Origin: an uncultured Clostridia bacterium
GTDB lineage: Bacteria > Bacillota > Clostridia > TANB77 > CAG-508
Assembly: GCA_934121885.1 (NCBI GenBank)
Contig: CAKOVH010000001.1
Span: forward strand, 124,001-188,000
DNA length: 64,000 bases
Reading direction: 5' to 3'
Position 1 is the first letter of the stretch, and every line of letters begins with the position of its first letter. The notes under the pieces are model-generated. The model ran no database searches. It was not told the origin of the DNA and saw only the letters and a list, made by a program, of their open reading frames with translations. The translations under genes were made by a program, and so were the position numbers. This document shows, one piece after another, positions 24,725 through 34,444 of the stretch.

Positions 24725-26456
24725 CTTTTTTATTTTCCTTATTAAAATATTTTTCTAAAAAAGATAGTAATGAGATAACTTCTATTTTTTCTATTGCACT
24801 ACCCTCTTTATATAGCTTTTCAATATCATTTTTTAACTCATTATCATTATCTAAAAGCTTTTTGTTTTTTTGATAATATGTATCCAGCTTTTCTCTTAAA
24901 TCCTTATTAGTTTCATACCAATATTGCATTGGGTTCATATTACTTTTTGGGTCAGTTTTCAATTTTAATTTATTTTTTATGATATTTAATATCATATTTA
25001 TGGTATATTTTTTTCTTTTTATTGTAACCTTAACAGAGTTACTCTTCGGGATTTTAACACCATTATGAGCATATTTCATAGCATCTTTATGATATTTTTC
25101 TACCCATTTATAATATATATAATGTCCAAATCTATATTTTAATGGCAATGAAAAACAAAATTCCATAAACTCAATATTCATAAATGGAGACATAGCTTCG
25201 GTATAATTTTGGAATGTTGTTGAATATCCTAATACTGCTCCATTAAAAGCTCTATTATAGAGCATTCCAACTTCATAATTATCATACTCTTTTATTGTTA
25301 TCATTTCACTTAATTTATTAATTAAGGTTTTTGAAAAAGCTCCATCGCCTATCTGATAATTCTTCTTATCATAACTTTTATAAAAAGTTGCTAAAACAAC
25401 ATCTCCAATTACACCTGTATGAACAATTCCCATATTCTCTGTATTAATCAATTTCATATAATCATACAATTGTGAAGGCCATGCATAATATATGATACCA
25501 TCTGTAATATCAGTTGATTTTTGTATATTATATAGAGCAAGACCATTATCTAAATTTTTAAATATCCAATGATTATGTAATTCTGATGCTATTTTACTTG
25601 GAACAATCTGATCAAGTTGTCCTGTTTGTGAATATGTTATATTATATATATCTTTTTTATAGATTTTTCTCAGCATATAGTTTGTCATTCTTGAGTCTAA
25701 CCCTGCACTTAAAGGTGCAAAATTATCATATCCATATTCTTCGTTTTTTGAAACTTGTAACATCATAGCTTCTTGAAATTTCTTTTCAATCTTCTCTAAT
25801 ATTTCATCTTCAGACATAGTTACATCTTTATCAATATTAGTTTTTAATTTGTAATACTCAATTTCTTCTATTTTATTATTTTCTATTTTTATATAATGAC
25901 CTGGTAATAATTTTTTTATTTCTTTTATAAGAGTCAAATTATCATACATATATCCATATGTAAGTAAGCAGTATACACCTTTTTTATCCAAATTATATTT
26001 TATATCATTGTACTTCATAAATTTGATAATGTGTTTTATTTCAGATGCAAATATTATTTCACTTTTTACATTATAAAAGAAAATTGTCTTGTCTCCTGTT
26101 TGATTTGTGAATATTATAGTTTTATTTTTTATTTTATCTTCGAAAAATCCACAAAAATTTCCTCGAAATTCACTAAAAAATTTTTCGCCATTCTTTTTGT
26201 ACATTTCTATTATCAAATCTTGCATTTCATTTTTGTTAAACTTTTCTTTTAATTTTGATAAATTTAAAATTACACCTTCTACTAATACTGTATAATTTTC
26301 ATCTTTATACATTATCTTATCGTTTTCAAATTTTTTTATGCTACTCATTTCTAAATGCCAAGTATTTATATTCTCGTTTCTGTAAATTCTATTTTCTTCT
26401 TCCATAATTTTTTCTGGCATATTATTATATATATTAGTTCCAAAGATTCCTGGCAT
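24714..26456 (-). CDS. Asparagine-synthetase-like protein without the glutaminase cysteine
   Basis: A 580-residue protein with a class II amidotransferase-like N-terminal half (to about 190) and an Asn_synthase domain (about 225-570) with PP-loop PLSAGLDSRMTNY in place of SGGxDS. In AsnB, Cys2 after the initiator Met is the glutaminase nucleophile; here the protein begins MPGIFGTN, so Pro replaces it. The enzyme probably cannot hydrolyse glutamine and would use free ammonia or catalyse another ATP-dependent condensation. In polysaccharide operons such proteins (for example WbpS of Pseudomonas) amidate uronic acids; that fits the uronic acid pathway here. The role is inference. Confidence 0.82.
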   Translation of the reverse strand: MPGIFGTNIYNNMPEKIMEEENRIYRNENINTWHLEMSSIKKFENDKIMYKDENYTVLVEGVILNLSKLKEKFNKNEMQDLIIEMYKKNGEKFFSEFRGNFCGFFEDKIKNKTIIFTNQTGDKTIFFYNVKSEIIFASEIKHIIKFMKYNDIKYNLDKKGVYCLLTYGYMYDNLTLIKEIKKLLPGHYIKIENNKIEEIEYYKLKTNIDKDVTMSEDEILEKIEKKFQEAMMLQVSKNEEYGYDNFAPLSAGLDSRMTNYMLRKIYKKDIYNITYSQTGQLDQIVPSKIASELHNHWIFKNLDNGLALYNIQKSTDITDGIIYYAWPSQLYDYMKLINTENMGIVHTGVIGDVVLATFYKSYDKKNYQIGDGAFSKTLINKLSEMITIKEYDNYEVGMLYNRAFNGAVLGYSTTFQNYTEAMSPFMNIEFMEFCFSLPLKYRFGHYIYYKWVEKYHKDAMKYAHNGVKIPKSNSVKVTIKRKKYTINMILNIIKNKLKLKTDPKSNMNPMQYWYETNKDLREKLDTYYQKNKKLLDNDNELKNDIEKLYKEGSAIEKIEVISLLSFLEKYFNKENKKDEI

Positions 26457-26458
26457 TC

Positions 26459-27853
26459 TTATTCTCCTTCATTATTTTTTCTTTTTATCATCTTTAATAA
26501 TACATTTTCTTTAACAAAATTAATATTTTTTTCATTTGTAACAATTTTGATTCCAAAAACAACTAACAAACTAACCATAAATTGAATGTTATATATAAAA
26601 TCAATAAATCCTGCTAATAATACATTTGTAAATATTATAAAGCATTGCAAATATAATACTATATTTAATGGTGTTTTTTTACTTTTTAAGAATATGCACA
26701 AAATTGATGAGAAAATTAATCCTACCAATATAGGCGAAATTATAATACCAAATATTCCAAAATTTGCATATGCTTCACCTAAAAATACTGTGCTCATTAC
26801 TCCCGCTGTCCCATTTTCTATTCCAGCTTTGTTATATTCTTGCATTACTACTCTCCCTGATCGTACATAATAATCTCCCTCACCAAATATAAACTTAAAT
26901 ATTGGTGGAAAACTATGTCCATTTAAATAGTCTATCTTCTCTGGAAAAGCATCAAAGTGCAAGAATAAAGTTCCTGCTTGTGATATAACCACTCTTGAAA
27001 TTGGTCCATTGGATAGAGAGATAAAGCTTCCTCTATATCCTGCTACAATAGTATATGAAAGAACTACTAATACAATAGCTACAATAACAAAAGGTATAAT
27101 CTTTTTTAGCTTAAATGTTTTTCCAAGTGTTACTTCTATAATAAAAAAGTAGCATATGTAATATATTAATGGAGCTTTTGAAAAATCATATGTTTTTACA
27201 AATACATTTAGTATAAAGGATATAATAAATAAAATTAACCATTTTTTTTCTTTAGTAGTTCTCATATATATATATGCTATATATGAAAGAATAGGAGTCA
27301 CCATAAGCATTACAATATTTTTTATGTATTCATTTCCATTAAAATTTCTTACTGTATTTATTCTTTCTTCTGCAAAATTAAAATTGCTATCAAAATACTT
27401 AAATAGAGGTACATACCCTATACAGCAAAAAACATAAATTATTGCAATTAAACATATGAACAAAGCCATCACTACTATAATATATATCATTTTCTGTGTT
27501 TTAGTATTTTCCATAATAATATCTTGTTGTATTTTTTTTATATATGTTTTATCTATTTTCTTTAATTTAAATATAAAATAATTAGATACAAAAATTGTTA
27601 ATGGTAAAATAATCATCACATAAGCCATTGACCAATATGTTTTATTTATTACATTATTATCAGTAATCTTTGATATTAAATAATGATCCCTATATCCTAA
27701 AAACACTAATGTTACTCCAATAAATTCAAATGCCATTAAGCTATAAAAAGCAAAACTTGAAATATTTATTAGATTTACCTTTAAAGTTCCAGATGCTTTT
27801 TTAAACAAAAATGTACTTATTAATATAATAATAATTGCTACTACAATATTCAT
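26459..27853 (-). CDS. wzy: Wzy-type oligosaccharide repeat-unit polymerase
   Basis: A 464-residue protein with about twelve hydrophobic helices and a large extracellular loop (about 280-370) containing short arginine motifs (VAGYRGSFISL, YYVRSGRVVMQEY). The pattern matches O-antigen or oligosaccharide repeat polymerases, whose sequences are poorly conserved. It should join flipped repeat units outside the cell. It overlaps the upstream glycosyltransferase gene by 4 bases. Confidence 0.78.
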   Translation of the reverse strand: MNIVVAIIIILISTFLFKKASGTLKVNLINISSFAFYSLMAFEFIGVTLVFLGYRDHYLISKITDNNVINKTYWSMAYVMIILPLTIFVSNYFIFKLKKIDKTYIKKIQQDIIMENTKTQKMIYIIVVMALFICLIAIIYVFCCIGYVPLFKYFDSNFNFAEERINTVRNFNGNEYIKNIVMLMVTPILSYIAYIYMRTTKEKKWLILFIISFILNVFVKTYDFSKAPLIYYICYFFIIEVTLGKTFKLKKIIPFVIVAIVLVVLSYTIVAGYRGSFISLSNGPISRVVISQAGTLFLHFDAFPEKIDYLNGHSFPPIFKFIFGEGDYYVRSGRVVMQEYNKAGIENGTAGVMSTVFLGEAYANFGIFGIIISPILVGLIFSSILCIFLKSKKTPLNIVLYLQCFIIFTNVLLAGFIDFIYNIQFMVSLLVVFGIKIVTNEKNINFVKENVLLKMIKRKNNEGE

Positions 27854-28965
27854 TTGTTAAAACTTCTCCTTGCATATATTTCTTTCATATAATTAACATT
27901 ATCTTTCCAATTATATTTTTCTACAACTCTTTTTCTTCCATTAATTCCCATTTGTTTTGCTAAATTTTTATCATTGTATATTTCCTCTATTTTTTCTGCA
28001 ATTTCTTCTGCATTTTCCTTTTCAACTAAATATCCTGTATCTTGATCTATCATAACCTCAGAAAATCCATCAGTTTTAGTTGCAACAACTGGTAATTCAC
28101 AAGCCATTGCTTCAACAACGGCTACACCAAAACTTTCACTATTTAATATACTTGTAGCACAAAAAACATCAAATGTATTTAATGCTTCAGGTACTTCGTA
28201 ATTTGGTATTTTTCCCATTAGAAAAACACTATCTTCCAAATTTTCATTTTTTATCAACTCTTGTAATTTTTCTTTTTCCTCTCCATCTCCATATATAAAA
28301 AGTCTTATAGAATCAGCAATTTTTTCTTTTTTTTCTGCTCTTAATTTATCTTTTAATTTCTTAATTGCTAATATCGCATATCTAATTCCATATTTCTCGC
28401 TTAATGCTTTAATGATTCCCACATTAAAATATCTACTATCCTTTTTTATATTCATATTTTTAAACCTATCTATATCAACACCAAATGGAGTTATATATAT
28501 GTCTTTATTTAAATCTGGAACCTGCTTTTTTAACTCTTTCGCCATTATGTTACTTGTTGATGCAATTTTGTCTGCATACATTATATTTTTTTGTAATATT
28601 CTTTTTTTTATTTTTGATTCATTCGGAAAATCATATATGTCGCTTCCCCAAATCGATAATAGTGTTACCCTTATTTTTGATACTCTTGCTAGGGTTCCAT
28701 ATCCACTTGCATAATGAACATTAACAATATCTGGTTGTATTTTATTGTATAACATTTTTAATTGTATAGAATTTAAATAATATCCAATCGGAGCTTTAAA
28801 ATATAATTCATGTAGAATAACATTTTCATTTATCACATCATTGCTTGGTTTATGATTTTTACAATACACTAAATGTACTTCATAATCATTTGATAAAGCA
28901 TTTACCCACTTTACTGTATGTATACTACTTGCAGCAGATATAAACATTACTTTTTGCTTACTCAT
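27850..28965 (-). CDS. Glycosyltransferase family 4, capsule operon
   Basis: A 371-residue GT4 enzyme: KVMFISAASSIHTVKWVNAL at the start, the acceptor-side loop VNVHYASGYGTLARVS, ITPFGVDIDRF, and the donor motif SESFGVAVVEAMACELPVVAT (E-x7-E). It would transfer one sugar to the lipid-linked intermediate on the cytoplasmic face. The stop overlaps the polymerase gene. Donor unknown. Confidence 0.88.
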   Translation of the reverse strand: MSKQKVMFISAASSIHTVKWVNALSNDYEVHLVYCKNHKPSNDVINENVILHELYFKAPIGYYLNSIQLKMLYNKIQPDIVNVHYASGYGTLARVSKIRVTLLSIWGSDIYDFPNESKIKKRILQKNIMYADKIASTSNIMAKELKKQVPDLNKDIYITPFGVDIDRFKNMNIKKDSRYFNVGIIKALSEKYGIRYAILAIKKLKDKLRAEKKEKIADSIRLFIYGDGEEKEKLQELIKNENLEDSVFLMGKIPNYEVPEALNTFDVFCATSILNSESFGVAVVEAMACELPVVATKTDGFSEVMIDQDTGYLVEKENAEEIAEKIEEIYNDKNLAKQMGINGRKRVVEKYNWKDNVNYMKEIYARRSFNK

Positions 28966-28975
28966 ATTCTTCCTC

Positions 28976-30223
28976 TCAATTTTCGATAATACTTTCTAAT
29001 TTTTTAGTTAATACTTTATAATCAAATTGATTTAAAACTTTTTTAGAATTCTCATTATATTCTTCTCTTCTTTTTTCATATTCACTATATAGCTTCACAA
29101 ATGCATCGTAATATTCTTCTACCGTATTATTTTTTAATGTAATGCCACATCCATTCTTTTCAATTATATCATATTTATTGTAAAAGCATGATATAATTGG
29201 CTTTCCACTATATAAATATGCGAACATTTTATTTTGACTGGTACCATATTTAAAGATATCTACATTTTTTCCATGTAATAAGCATATATTACATTTAGAC
29301 ATTATATTTGGAATATATTTATTATCAATAAAATCTCTAAATATTACATTGTTTATGTTGTGTTCTTTGCAGTAATTAATCATTTCTTCTTTTTCGTTGC
29401 CATTTCCATATAAAAATATTCTTACATCATTATATTTATTCTTTTGTATAATTTCTGCTAAATCAAGGATATCTTTTATATTATATGATTTTCTTATTCC
29501 ACCCGTATAAAGTAGCTTAAATGTATTTTTATCGTTTAACTCATTATCATCTTCAACTTTATAATTACTCTCATTGTATTCATACTGCTCTATGTCTACA
29601 CCATTATTTATATTAAATATTTTACCAAAATCAATTTTATTTTTGTATTTCTTGGTTTTTATATAGTCCTTTCCACCACTCATAGTAAATACTAATTTAT
29701 CAGCTTTTATATACATTTTTTTCTCAATTAAGTACAATATCTTTACAAGTATATTACTTTTTTTAGCCACACCAAAACTTACTACTGAGTCTGGCCATAA
29801 GTCTCTAATTTCTACAATACTTTTTATCTTCATTTTTTTTGCTAAATCTATTCCTAATAGTGCTGTTGTTGGCATTGGAGATGAAGCATAAATGATGTCT
29901 GGTTTTCCAACATCTTTTATTATTCTACTGCAATTCATCTTTGTATTAATGAAGAATTGCAGTATATTAATAATTCTTTTTATTCCATTTCCCTTATATT
30001 GGCTTGTCTTTATATGAATATAATTTACTCCATCTATGCTAGATATTTTATATTTTTCCTTTGTTTCAATCAAATTTACATCTGAATTATGTATTGCACT
30101 AGATGATAATATATATACATTATATTTACTTTTATCCATATACTTTGCAAGATTATGATGTCTTACTATACTACCATATTTAGGTGGAGTTGCATATTGA
30201 TTTAATATCCATATATTTTTCAT
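28976..30223 (-). CDS. Glycosyltransferase family 4 (WbuB-like), capsule operon
   Basis: A 415-residue enzyme of the GT4 group that includes WbuB, involved in adding aminosugars such as FucNAc. It starts IWILNQYATPPKYGSIVRHH and has IIYASSPMPTTALLGIDLAKK, EIRDLWPDSVV, LLYTGGIRKSYNI and the donor-side KYGTSQNKMFAYLYSGKPII. Lies 10 bases after the sugar dehydrogenase gene. Confidence 0.85.
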   Translation of the reverse strand: MKNIWILNQYATPPKYGSIVRHHNLAKYMDKSKYNVYILSSSAIHNSDVNLIETKEKYKISSIDGVNYIHIKTSQYKGNGIKRIINILQFFINTKMNCSRIIKDVGKPDIIYASSPMPTTALLGIDLAKKMKIKSIVEIRDLWPDSVVSFGVAKKSNILVKILYLIEKKMYIKADKLVFTMSGGKDYIKTKKYKNKIDFGKIFNINNGVDIEQYEYNESNYKVEDDNELNDKNTFKLLYTGGIRKSYNIKDILDLAEIIQKNKYNDVRIFLYGNGNEKEEMINYCKEHNINNVIFRDFIDNKYIPNIMSKCNICLLHGKNVDIFKYGTSQNKMFAYLYSGKPIISCFYNKYDIIEKNGCGITLKNNTVEEYYDAFVKLYSEYEKRREEYNENSKKVLNQFDYKVLTKKLESIIEN

Positions 30224-30233
30224 GATTTTACTC

Positions 30234-31556
30234 CTATAATAATTCTATATTATCTCTATTTTTTTCATTCTTCATTGCGTTTCTTGTATCAAAAATTGCT
30301 TTTGCATTCTTTGCAATCATATCATAATCAAAGTTACTATGAGCTGCTGTAAATATGACTAAATCAGCATCTTGAACTTTCTTTTCATCAATACATACTA
30401 ATCCTTTATGAATTTCTCCTTTATACTTATATTCACTAATCCATGGGTCATAAAATTCAACATTTGCTCCTTCTTTTTGTAATACTTCAATTACTCTTAA
30501 TGCTGGACTTTCTCTATAATCATCTATATCGTTTTTATATGCTACTCCAAGAACTAATACTTTTGCACCATTCATCGCCTTTTTAAATCTTGTGCTAAGC
30601 ATTTTACTTGCTCTTTCAACACAATATTCAGGCATTCTATCATTAATTATTCCTGATGCTTGTATCAAAGATGTATGGAATCCATATTCTCTTGCCTTCC
30701 AATCTAAATAATATGGATCAAGTGGTATGCAATGTCCTCCTAATCCTGGACCTGGATAAAATGCTTGGAAACCATATGGTTTTGTTTTTGCAGCATCTAC
30801 AACTTCCCATAAACTAATCCCCATTTTCTCACATAACATTGCTAATTCATTAACTAAACCTATATTAATGTTTCTATATGTATTCTCAAGTATTTTTTCC
30901 ATTTCAGCAACTGCAGGAGAAGACACTTCATAAATATCTGCACCTAAAACAGCTCTGTACATTTTAGCAATTACTTCTGTTGCATCTTTACCAATTGCTC
31001 CTACTACTTTTGGTGTATTTTTTGTTTTATAAACTAGATTTCCTGGATCTACTCTTTCTGGTGAAAATCCTAAATAGAAATCCTCTCCACATTTTAAACC
31101 TGAGTTCTCTTCTAATATTGGTTTAAGTAGTTCTTCTGTTGTTCCCGGATAAGTGGTTGATTCTAAGACTACCATAGTTTCTGGTTTTAGATATTTAGAA
31201 ACAGCTCTTGTACTGCTTTCAACAAAGCTTATATCTGGTTGTTGATGCTCATCTAGTGGAGTTGGTACACAAATTGCAATAAAATCAACATCTTTAATAA
31301 ATGAAAAGTCTGTTGTTGCTGATAGCATTCCATTATCTACTAATTTTTTTAGATCTTCATCTACTACATCTCCTATATAATTATGACCCTCATTAACTAA
31401 TTTAACTTTTGATTCTTGCACATCAAATCCTATTGTTTTAAATCCTGCCTTTGCTTTTTCAACAGCAAGTGGTAAACCAACATATCCTAATCCTACAACT
31501 CCAACAGTAATTTCCTTATTTTCAATTTTTTTAATTAAATTTTCTTTCATTCCCAT
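30234..31556 (-). CDS. wbpA: UDP-N-acetylglucosamine 6-dehydrogenase (WbpA-type nucleotide sugar dehydrogenase)
   Basis: Oxidises the C6 alcohol of a UDP-sugar to a carboxylate with two NAD. The 440-residue protein has the Rossmann motif VGVVGLGYVGLPLAVEKA, ICVPTPLDEHQQPD, the STTYPGTTEEL segment, the catalytic cysteine in GPGLGGHCIPLDPYYL, and VLGVAYKNDIDDYRESP. Grouped with WbpB, D and E homologues, the expected substrate is UDP-GlcNAc, the first step to UDP-ManNAc3NAcA. AAAGGAAG lies before the ATG. Confidence 0.92.
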   Translation of the reverse strand: MGMKENLIKKIENKEITVGVVGLGYVGLPLAVEKAKAGFKTIGFDVQESKVKLVNEGHNYIGDVVDEDLKKLVDNGMLSATTDFSFIKDVDFIAICVPTPLDEHQQPDISFVESSTRAVSKYLKPETMVVLESTTYPGTTEELLKPILEENSGLKCGEDFYLGFSPERVDPGNLVYKTKNTPKVVGAIGKDATEVIAKMYRAVLGADIYEVSSPAVAEMEKILENTYRNINIGLVNELAMLCEKMGISLWEVVDAAKTKPYGFQAFYPGPGLGGHCIPLDPYYLDWKAREYGFHTSLIQASGIINDRMPEYCVERASKMLSTRFKKAMNGAKVLVLGVAYKNDIDDYRESPALRVIEVLQKEGANVEFYDPWISEYKYKGEIHKGLVCIDEKKVQDADLVIFTAAHSNFDYDMIAKNAKAIFDTRNAMKNEKNRDNIELL

Positions 31557-31579
31557 ATTTTTATACTTCCTTTCAAATT

Positions 31580-32158
31580 TTAAACTTGTTTTACTATATT
31601 GTTTTCTATTTTATATGTTTTTCCACATTTAGGACATTCAAAACTATTATTTTGAAAATTCATTTTTTCTGAACACTCACACACATAATACTTAATTCTA
31701 GCAGGATTTCCCATTACTAGTGCATAATCTGGTACATCCTTTGTTACAACTGCTCCTGCAGCCACAAATGCATATTTTCCAATATTATGACCACATACAA
31801 TCGTCGCATTAGCTCCTATAGAAGCTCCTTTACCTATAATCGTTTTTCTATATTCGTCTTTTCTTGATATAAAGCTTCTTGGATTTATAACATTTGTAAA
31901 TACACAAGATGGTCCCAAAAATACATCGTCTTCACAAACAACTCCGGTATAAACAGAAACATTGTTTTGAATTTTTACACCATTTCCAAGTACAACATCG
32001 GGAGATATTACAACATTTTGACCAATATTACAATTTTCTCCTATCTTGCAATTAGACATAATGTGTGAAAAGTGCCATATTTTAGTTCCTTTACCTATTT
32101 CACATGGACTATCAACATAACTTGATTCATGTATGAAATAGTTTTCACAATTACTCAT
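31580..32158 (-). CDS. wbpD: WbpD/WlbB-type N-acetyltransferase (left-handed beta-helix)
   Basis: Acetylates the 3-amino group of UDP-2-acetamido-3-amino-2,3-dideoxyglucuronate. The 192-residue protein is a hexapeptide-repeat beta helix (SYVDSPCEIGKGTKIWHFSH, CKIGENCNIGQNVVI and following repeats) with GASIGANATIVCGHNIG and DVPDYALVMGNPARIKYYV at the end. A C-terminal pair of cysteine pairs (CECSEK, CPKCGK) forms a small zinc ribbon, also seen in some relatives. The ATG at 32158 follows GGAAAGGAAG; the ATG at 32179 overlaps that site. Confidence 0.9.
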   Translation of the reverse strand: MSNCENYFIHESSYVDSPCEIGKGTKIWHFSHIMSNCKIGENCNIGQNVVISPDVVLGNGVKIQNNVSVYTGVVCEDDVFLGPSCVFTNVINPRSFISRKDEYRKTIIGKGASIGANATIVCGHNIGKYAFVAAGAVVTKDVPDYALVMGNPARIKYYVCECSEKMNFQNNSFECPKCGKTYKIENNIVKQV

Positions 32159-32191
32159 TATTATACACTTCCTTTCCATATATCTATTTAT

Positions 32192-33331
32192 CTATTTTCT
32201 GTTTTCCTTTATGATTGAACATATTTTTTCACTTATTTCTTCTATTTGCTTTTCATTCATATATGGATGCATTGGTAAACTCAAAACACATTTGCTTAAT
32301 CTTTCTGACACTTTTAAATCTTCTAGATTAAAATCATAGTCTTTATACACAATTTGTTTATGAAGTGGTATTGGATAATATACCATTGTTGGTATTCCAC
32401 TTTCCTTTAATTTTTCTTGTAACATATTTCTTTCTTCTTCATCTTCTAAAATTAGAGTATACTGTGCCCAACTGCTAACATATCCGTCTGGTACATATGG
32501 CGTCTTTACTATTTTATCTAATTTTTCTGTATACATTTTTGCAAATTTATTTCTATCTTCTAATTCATAACTTTCAAAAGCAGCTAACTTTGGCAATAAT
32601 ATAGCAGCCTGGATTGTATCTAATCTCGAATTAAGACCTACTCTTATATTTTCATATTTGTATGAACCTTTTCCATGTACCCTAACTGATAATATTTTTT
32701 TATATATTTCTTCATCATCTGTAAATATTGCTCCACCATCTCCATAACATCCTAATGGCTTAGCTGGGAAGAAAGATGTTGTTGATATATCTCCAAAGGA
32801 ACATGCCTTTCTTTTACCTATTGAACCTCCAAATCCTTGAGCTGCATCCTCCACAACTTTAAGCCCGTACTTTTCTGCAATCCTTAGAATTTCATTAAAA
32901 TTTGCCGTTTGTCCAAACAAATCAACTGCTGTTATTAATTTAGGTGTTAGTTTTCCCTCTTGTATAACCTTTTTTATTGTGTTTTCTAATTTTTCAGGAT
33001 TCATATTAAAAGTTCTTTCATCTACATCAACAAATATTGGTGTAGCACCTTCTAATGATACAACCTCAGCTGTTGAATAAAATGTAAAGGTTGGCACAAA
33101 TACAGCATCTCCAGCTTTTAAATCAAACATTTTCATTGCAATCGTCAATGCATCTGTTCCATTAGCACATGTAGCACAATACTTTCTCCCAACATATTTA
33201 GCTAATTTTTCTTCTAATGTTTTTACTTCTTCTCCCATAATGTAATTAGCATTGTTTAATACATTTTTTATATTTTCATCAATTTGATCTTTTAATTTAG
33301 CATATTGTGCTTTTAAATCTATAAATTCCAT
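32192..33331 (-). CDS. wbpE: WbpE-type PLP-dependent sugar aminotransferase
   Basis: Adds the 3-amino group to the 3-keto uronate made by WbpB (DegT/DnrJ/EryC1/StrS family). The 379-residue product has MEFIDLKAQYAKLKDQIDEN, CANGTDALTIAM, VEDAAQGFGG, the PLP-lysine in TSFFPAKPLGCYGDGGAIF and LNSRLDTIQAAIL. GTAAGGAG precedes the ATG at 33331; longer in-frame starts run into the previous gene. The start codon is 17 bases upstream of the previous gene's stop region, so the two are closely coupled. Confidence 0.92.
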   Translation of the reverse strand: MEFIDLKAQYAKLKDQIDENIKNVLNNANYIMGEEVKTLEEKLAKYVGRKYCATCANGTDALTIAMKMFDLKAGDAVFVPTFTFYSTAEVVSLEGATPIFVDVDERTFNMNPEKLENTIKKVIQEGKLTPKLITAVDLFGQTANFNEILRIAEKYGLKVVEDAAQGFGGSIGKRKACSFGDISTTSFFPAKPLGCYGDGGAIFTDDEEIYKKILSVRVHGKGSYKYENIRVGLNSRLDTIQAAILLPKLAAFESYELEDRNKFAKMYTEKLDKIVKTPYVPDGYVSSWAQYTLILEDEEERNMLQEKLKESGIPTMVYYPIPLHKQIVYKDYDFNLEDLKVSERLSKCVLSLPMHPYMNEKQIEEISEKICSIIKENRK

Positions 33332-33347
33332 AATACTTTTCTCCTTA

Positions 33348-34424
33348 CTAATTAAATCTTCCTGTAAAATCCATTGTAGAGCATTTATCAAGTGGTAATT
33401 TTACTGGTCTTCCATCGGCAGCTGACTTATATATAGCTAAGACCATCTCTAAAGCTCTCTTTCCTGCTTCAGCATCAACTAATGGTTTTGTATGATTTTG
33501 AATAGCCTCAATTACATTTTTATATAATGGAGTATGACCAAATCCATAAACATTCTTTGGCATTTCACTATTTTTTTCTTTTATTTCTTCTGAACTTTCA
33601 TTTTGATTTTCAAAGTTCCATTCCTCTATTATATTAACAGACTTTCCTCCTGCTTTAACAGTTCCTTTTTGACCAAATAGATACAATGTTTCTTCTAAAT
33701 TTTTAGGATATATATCAGTTGTTCCTTCTATAATTCCGTAAGAGCCATTTTTAAACTTTACAATAGCCATTCCTAAATCTTCTGCTTGTATATAATCATG
33801 TTTTAAATTATCCGTATATGCACAAACCTCTGTCACTTCATCCCCCATCATCCATCTAAGCAAATCTATGTTATGAATACATTGATTCATTAGGGCTCCA
33901 CCGTCTTGTTCCCAAGTACCTCTCCAAGGTGCTTGAGTATAATAATCCTTTCCTCTATTCCATCTAATATGTGCTGTTCCATATAGCATTTTACCAAAAT
34001 CACCATTTTCAACAGCTTGTCTTATTTTTTGTATTGACTTATTAAATCTATTTTGATGATTAGCACATACCACTAATCCTTTTTCCTTTGCCTTTGCAAT
34101 AATTTTATCAGCATCTTCTAGCGATAATGCAATTGGCTTTTCGATAATAACATTGCATCCTTTTTCTAGGCAATCAAGTGCTATTTTAGCGTGTTTACCA
34201 CTTTCTGTTGCAATTGCTACCAATTCAGGTCTTTCATTTTCTATCATTTCATTATAATCAGTATACTTTTTATAATTCTTGTCATTCATTCCCAACTTTT
34301 CTAATAAATTATCCATATTTTGAGGTATAATATCACAAATCCCAACTACCTCCAATTTATTATTTACTGCAGCTTCTAAGTGATTTGGTGATATTCTTCC
34401 ACATCCAATTAACGCATATTTCAT
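33348..34424 (-). CDS. wbpB: WbpB-type oxidoreductase (Gfo/Idh/MocA family)
   Basis: Oxidises C3 of UDP-GlcNAcA for the following transamination. The 358-residue protein starts KYALIGCGRISPNHLEAAVN (Rossmann), then VIIEKPIALSLEDADKII with the catalytic-domain lysine, WRGTWEQDGGALMNQCIHNI and HDYIQAEDLGMA. Gfo/Idh proteins are substrate-diverse, but its position next to WbpE, D and A homologues makes this role likely. Confidence 0.9.
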   Translation of the reverse strand: MKYALIGCGRISPNHLEAAVNNKLEVVGICDIIPQNMDNLLEKLGMNDKNYKKYTDYNEMIENERPELVAIATESGKHAKIALDCLEKGCNVIIEKPIALSLEDADKIIAKAKEKGLVVCANHQNRFNKSIQKIRQAVENGDFGKMLYGTAHIRWNRGKDYYTQAPWRGTWEQDGGALMNQCIHNIDLLRWMMGDEVTEVCAYTDNLKHDYIQAEDLGMAIVKFKNGSYGIIEGTTDIYPKNLEETLYLFGQKGTVKAGGKSVNIIEEWNFENQNESSEEIKEKNSEMPKNVYGFGHTPLYKNVIEAIQNHTKPLVDAEAGKRALEMVLAIYKSAADGRPVKLPLDKCSTMDFTGRFN

Positions 34425-34444
34425 TTTTTCATTTCCTCCTTATT

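Noticed and set aside
24714..26456. A longer start restoring the catalytic cysteine of the asparagine-synthetase-like protein
   Set aside because: Upstream sequence offers no in-frame start giving Met-Cys-Gly-Ile; MPGIFG aligns directly with the family start.
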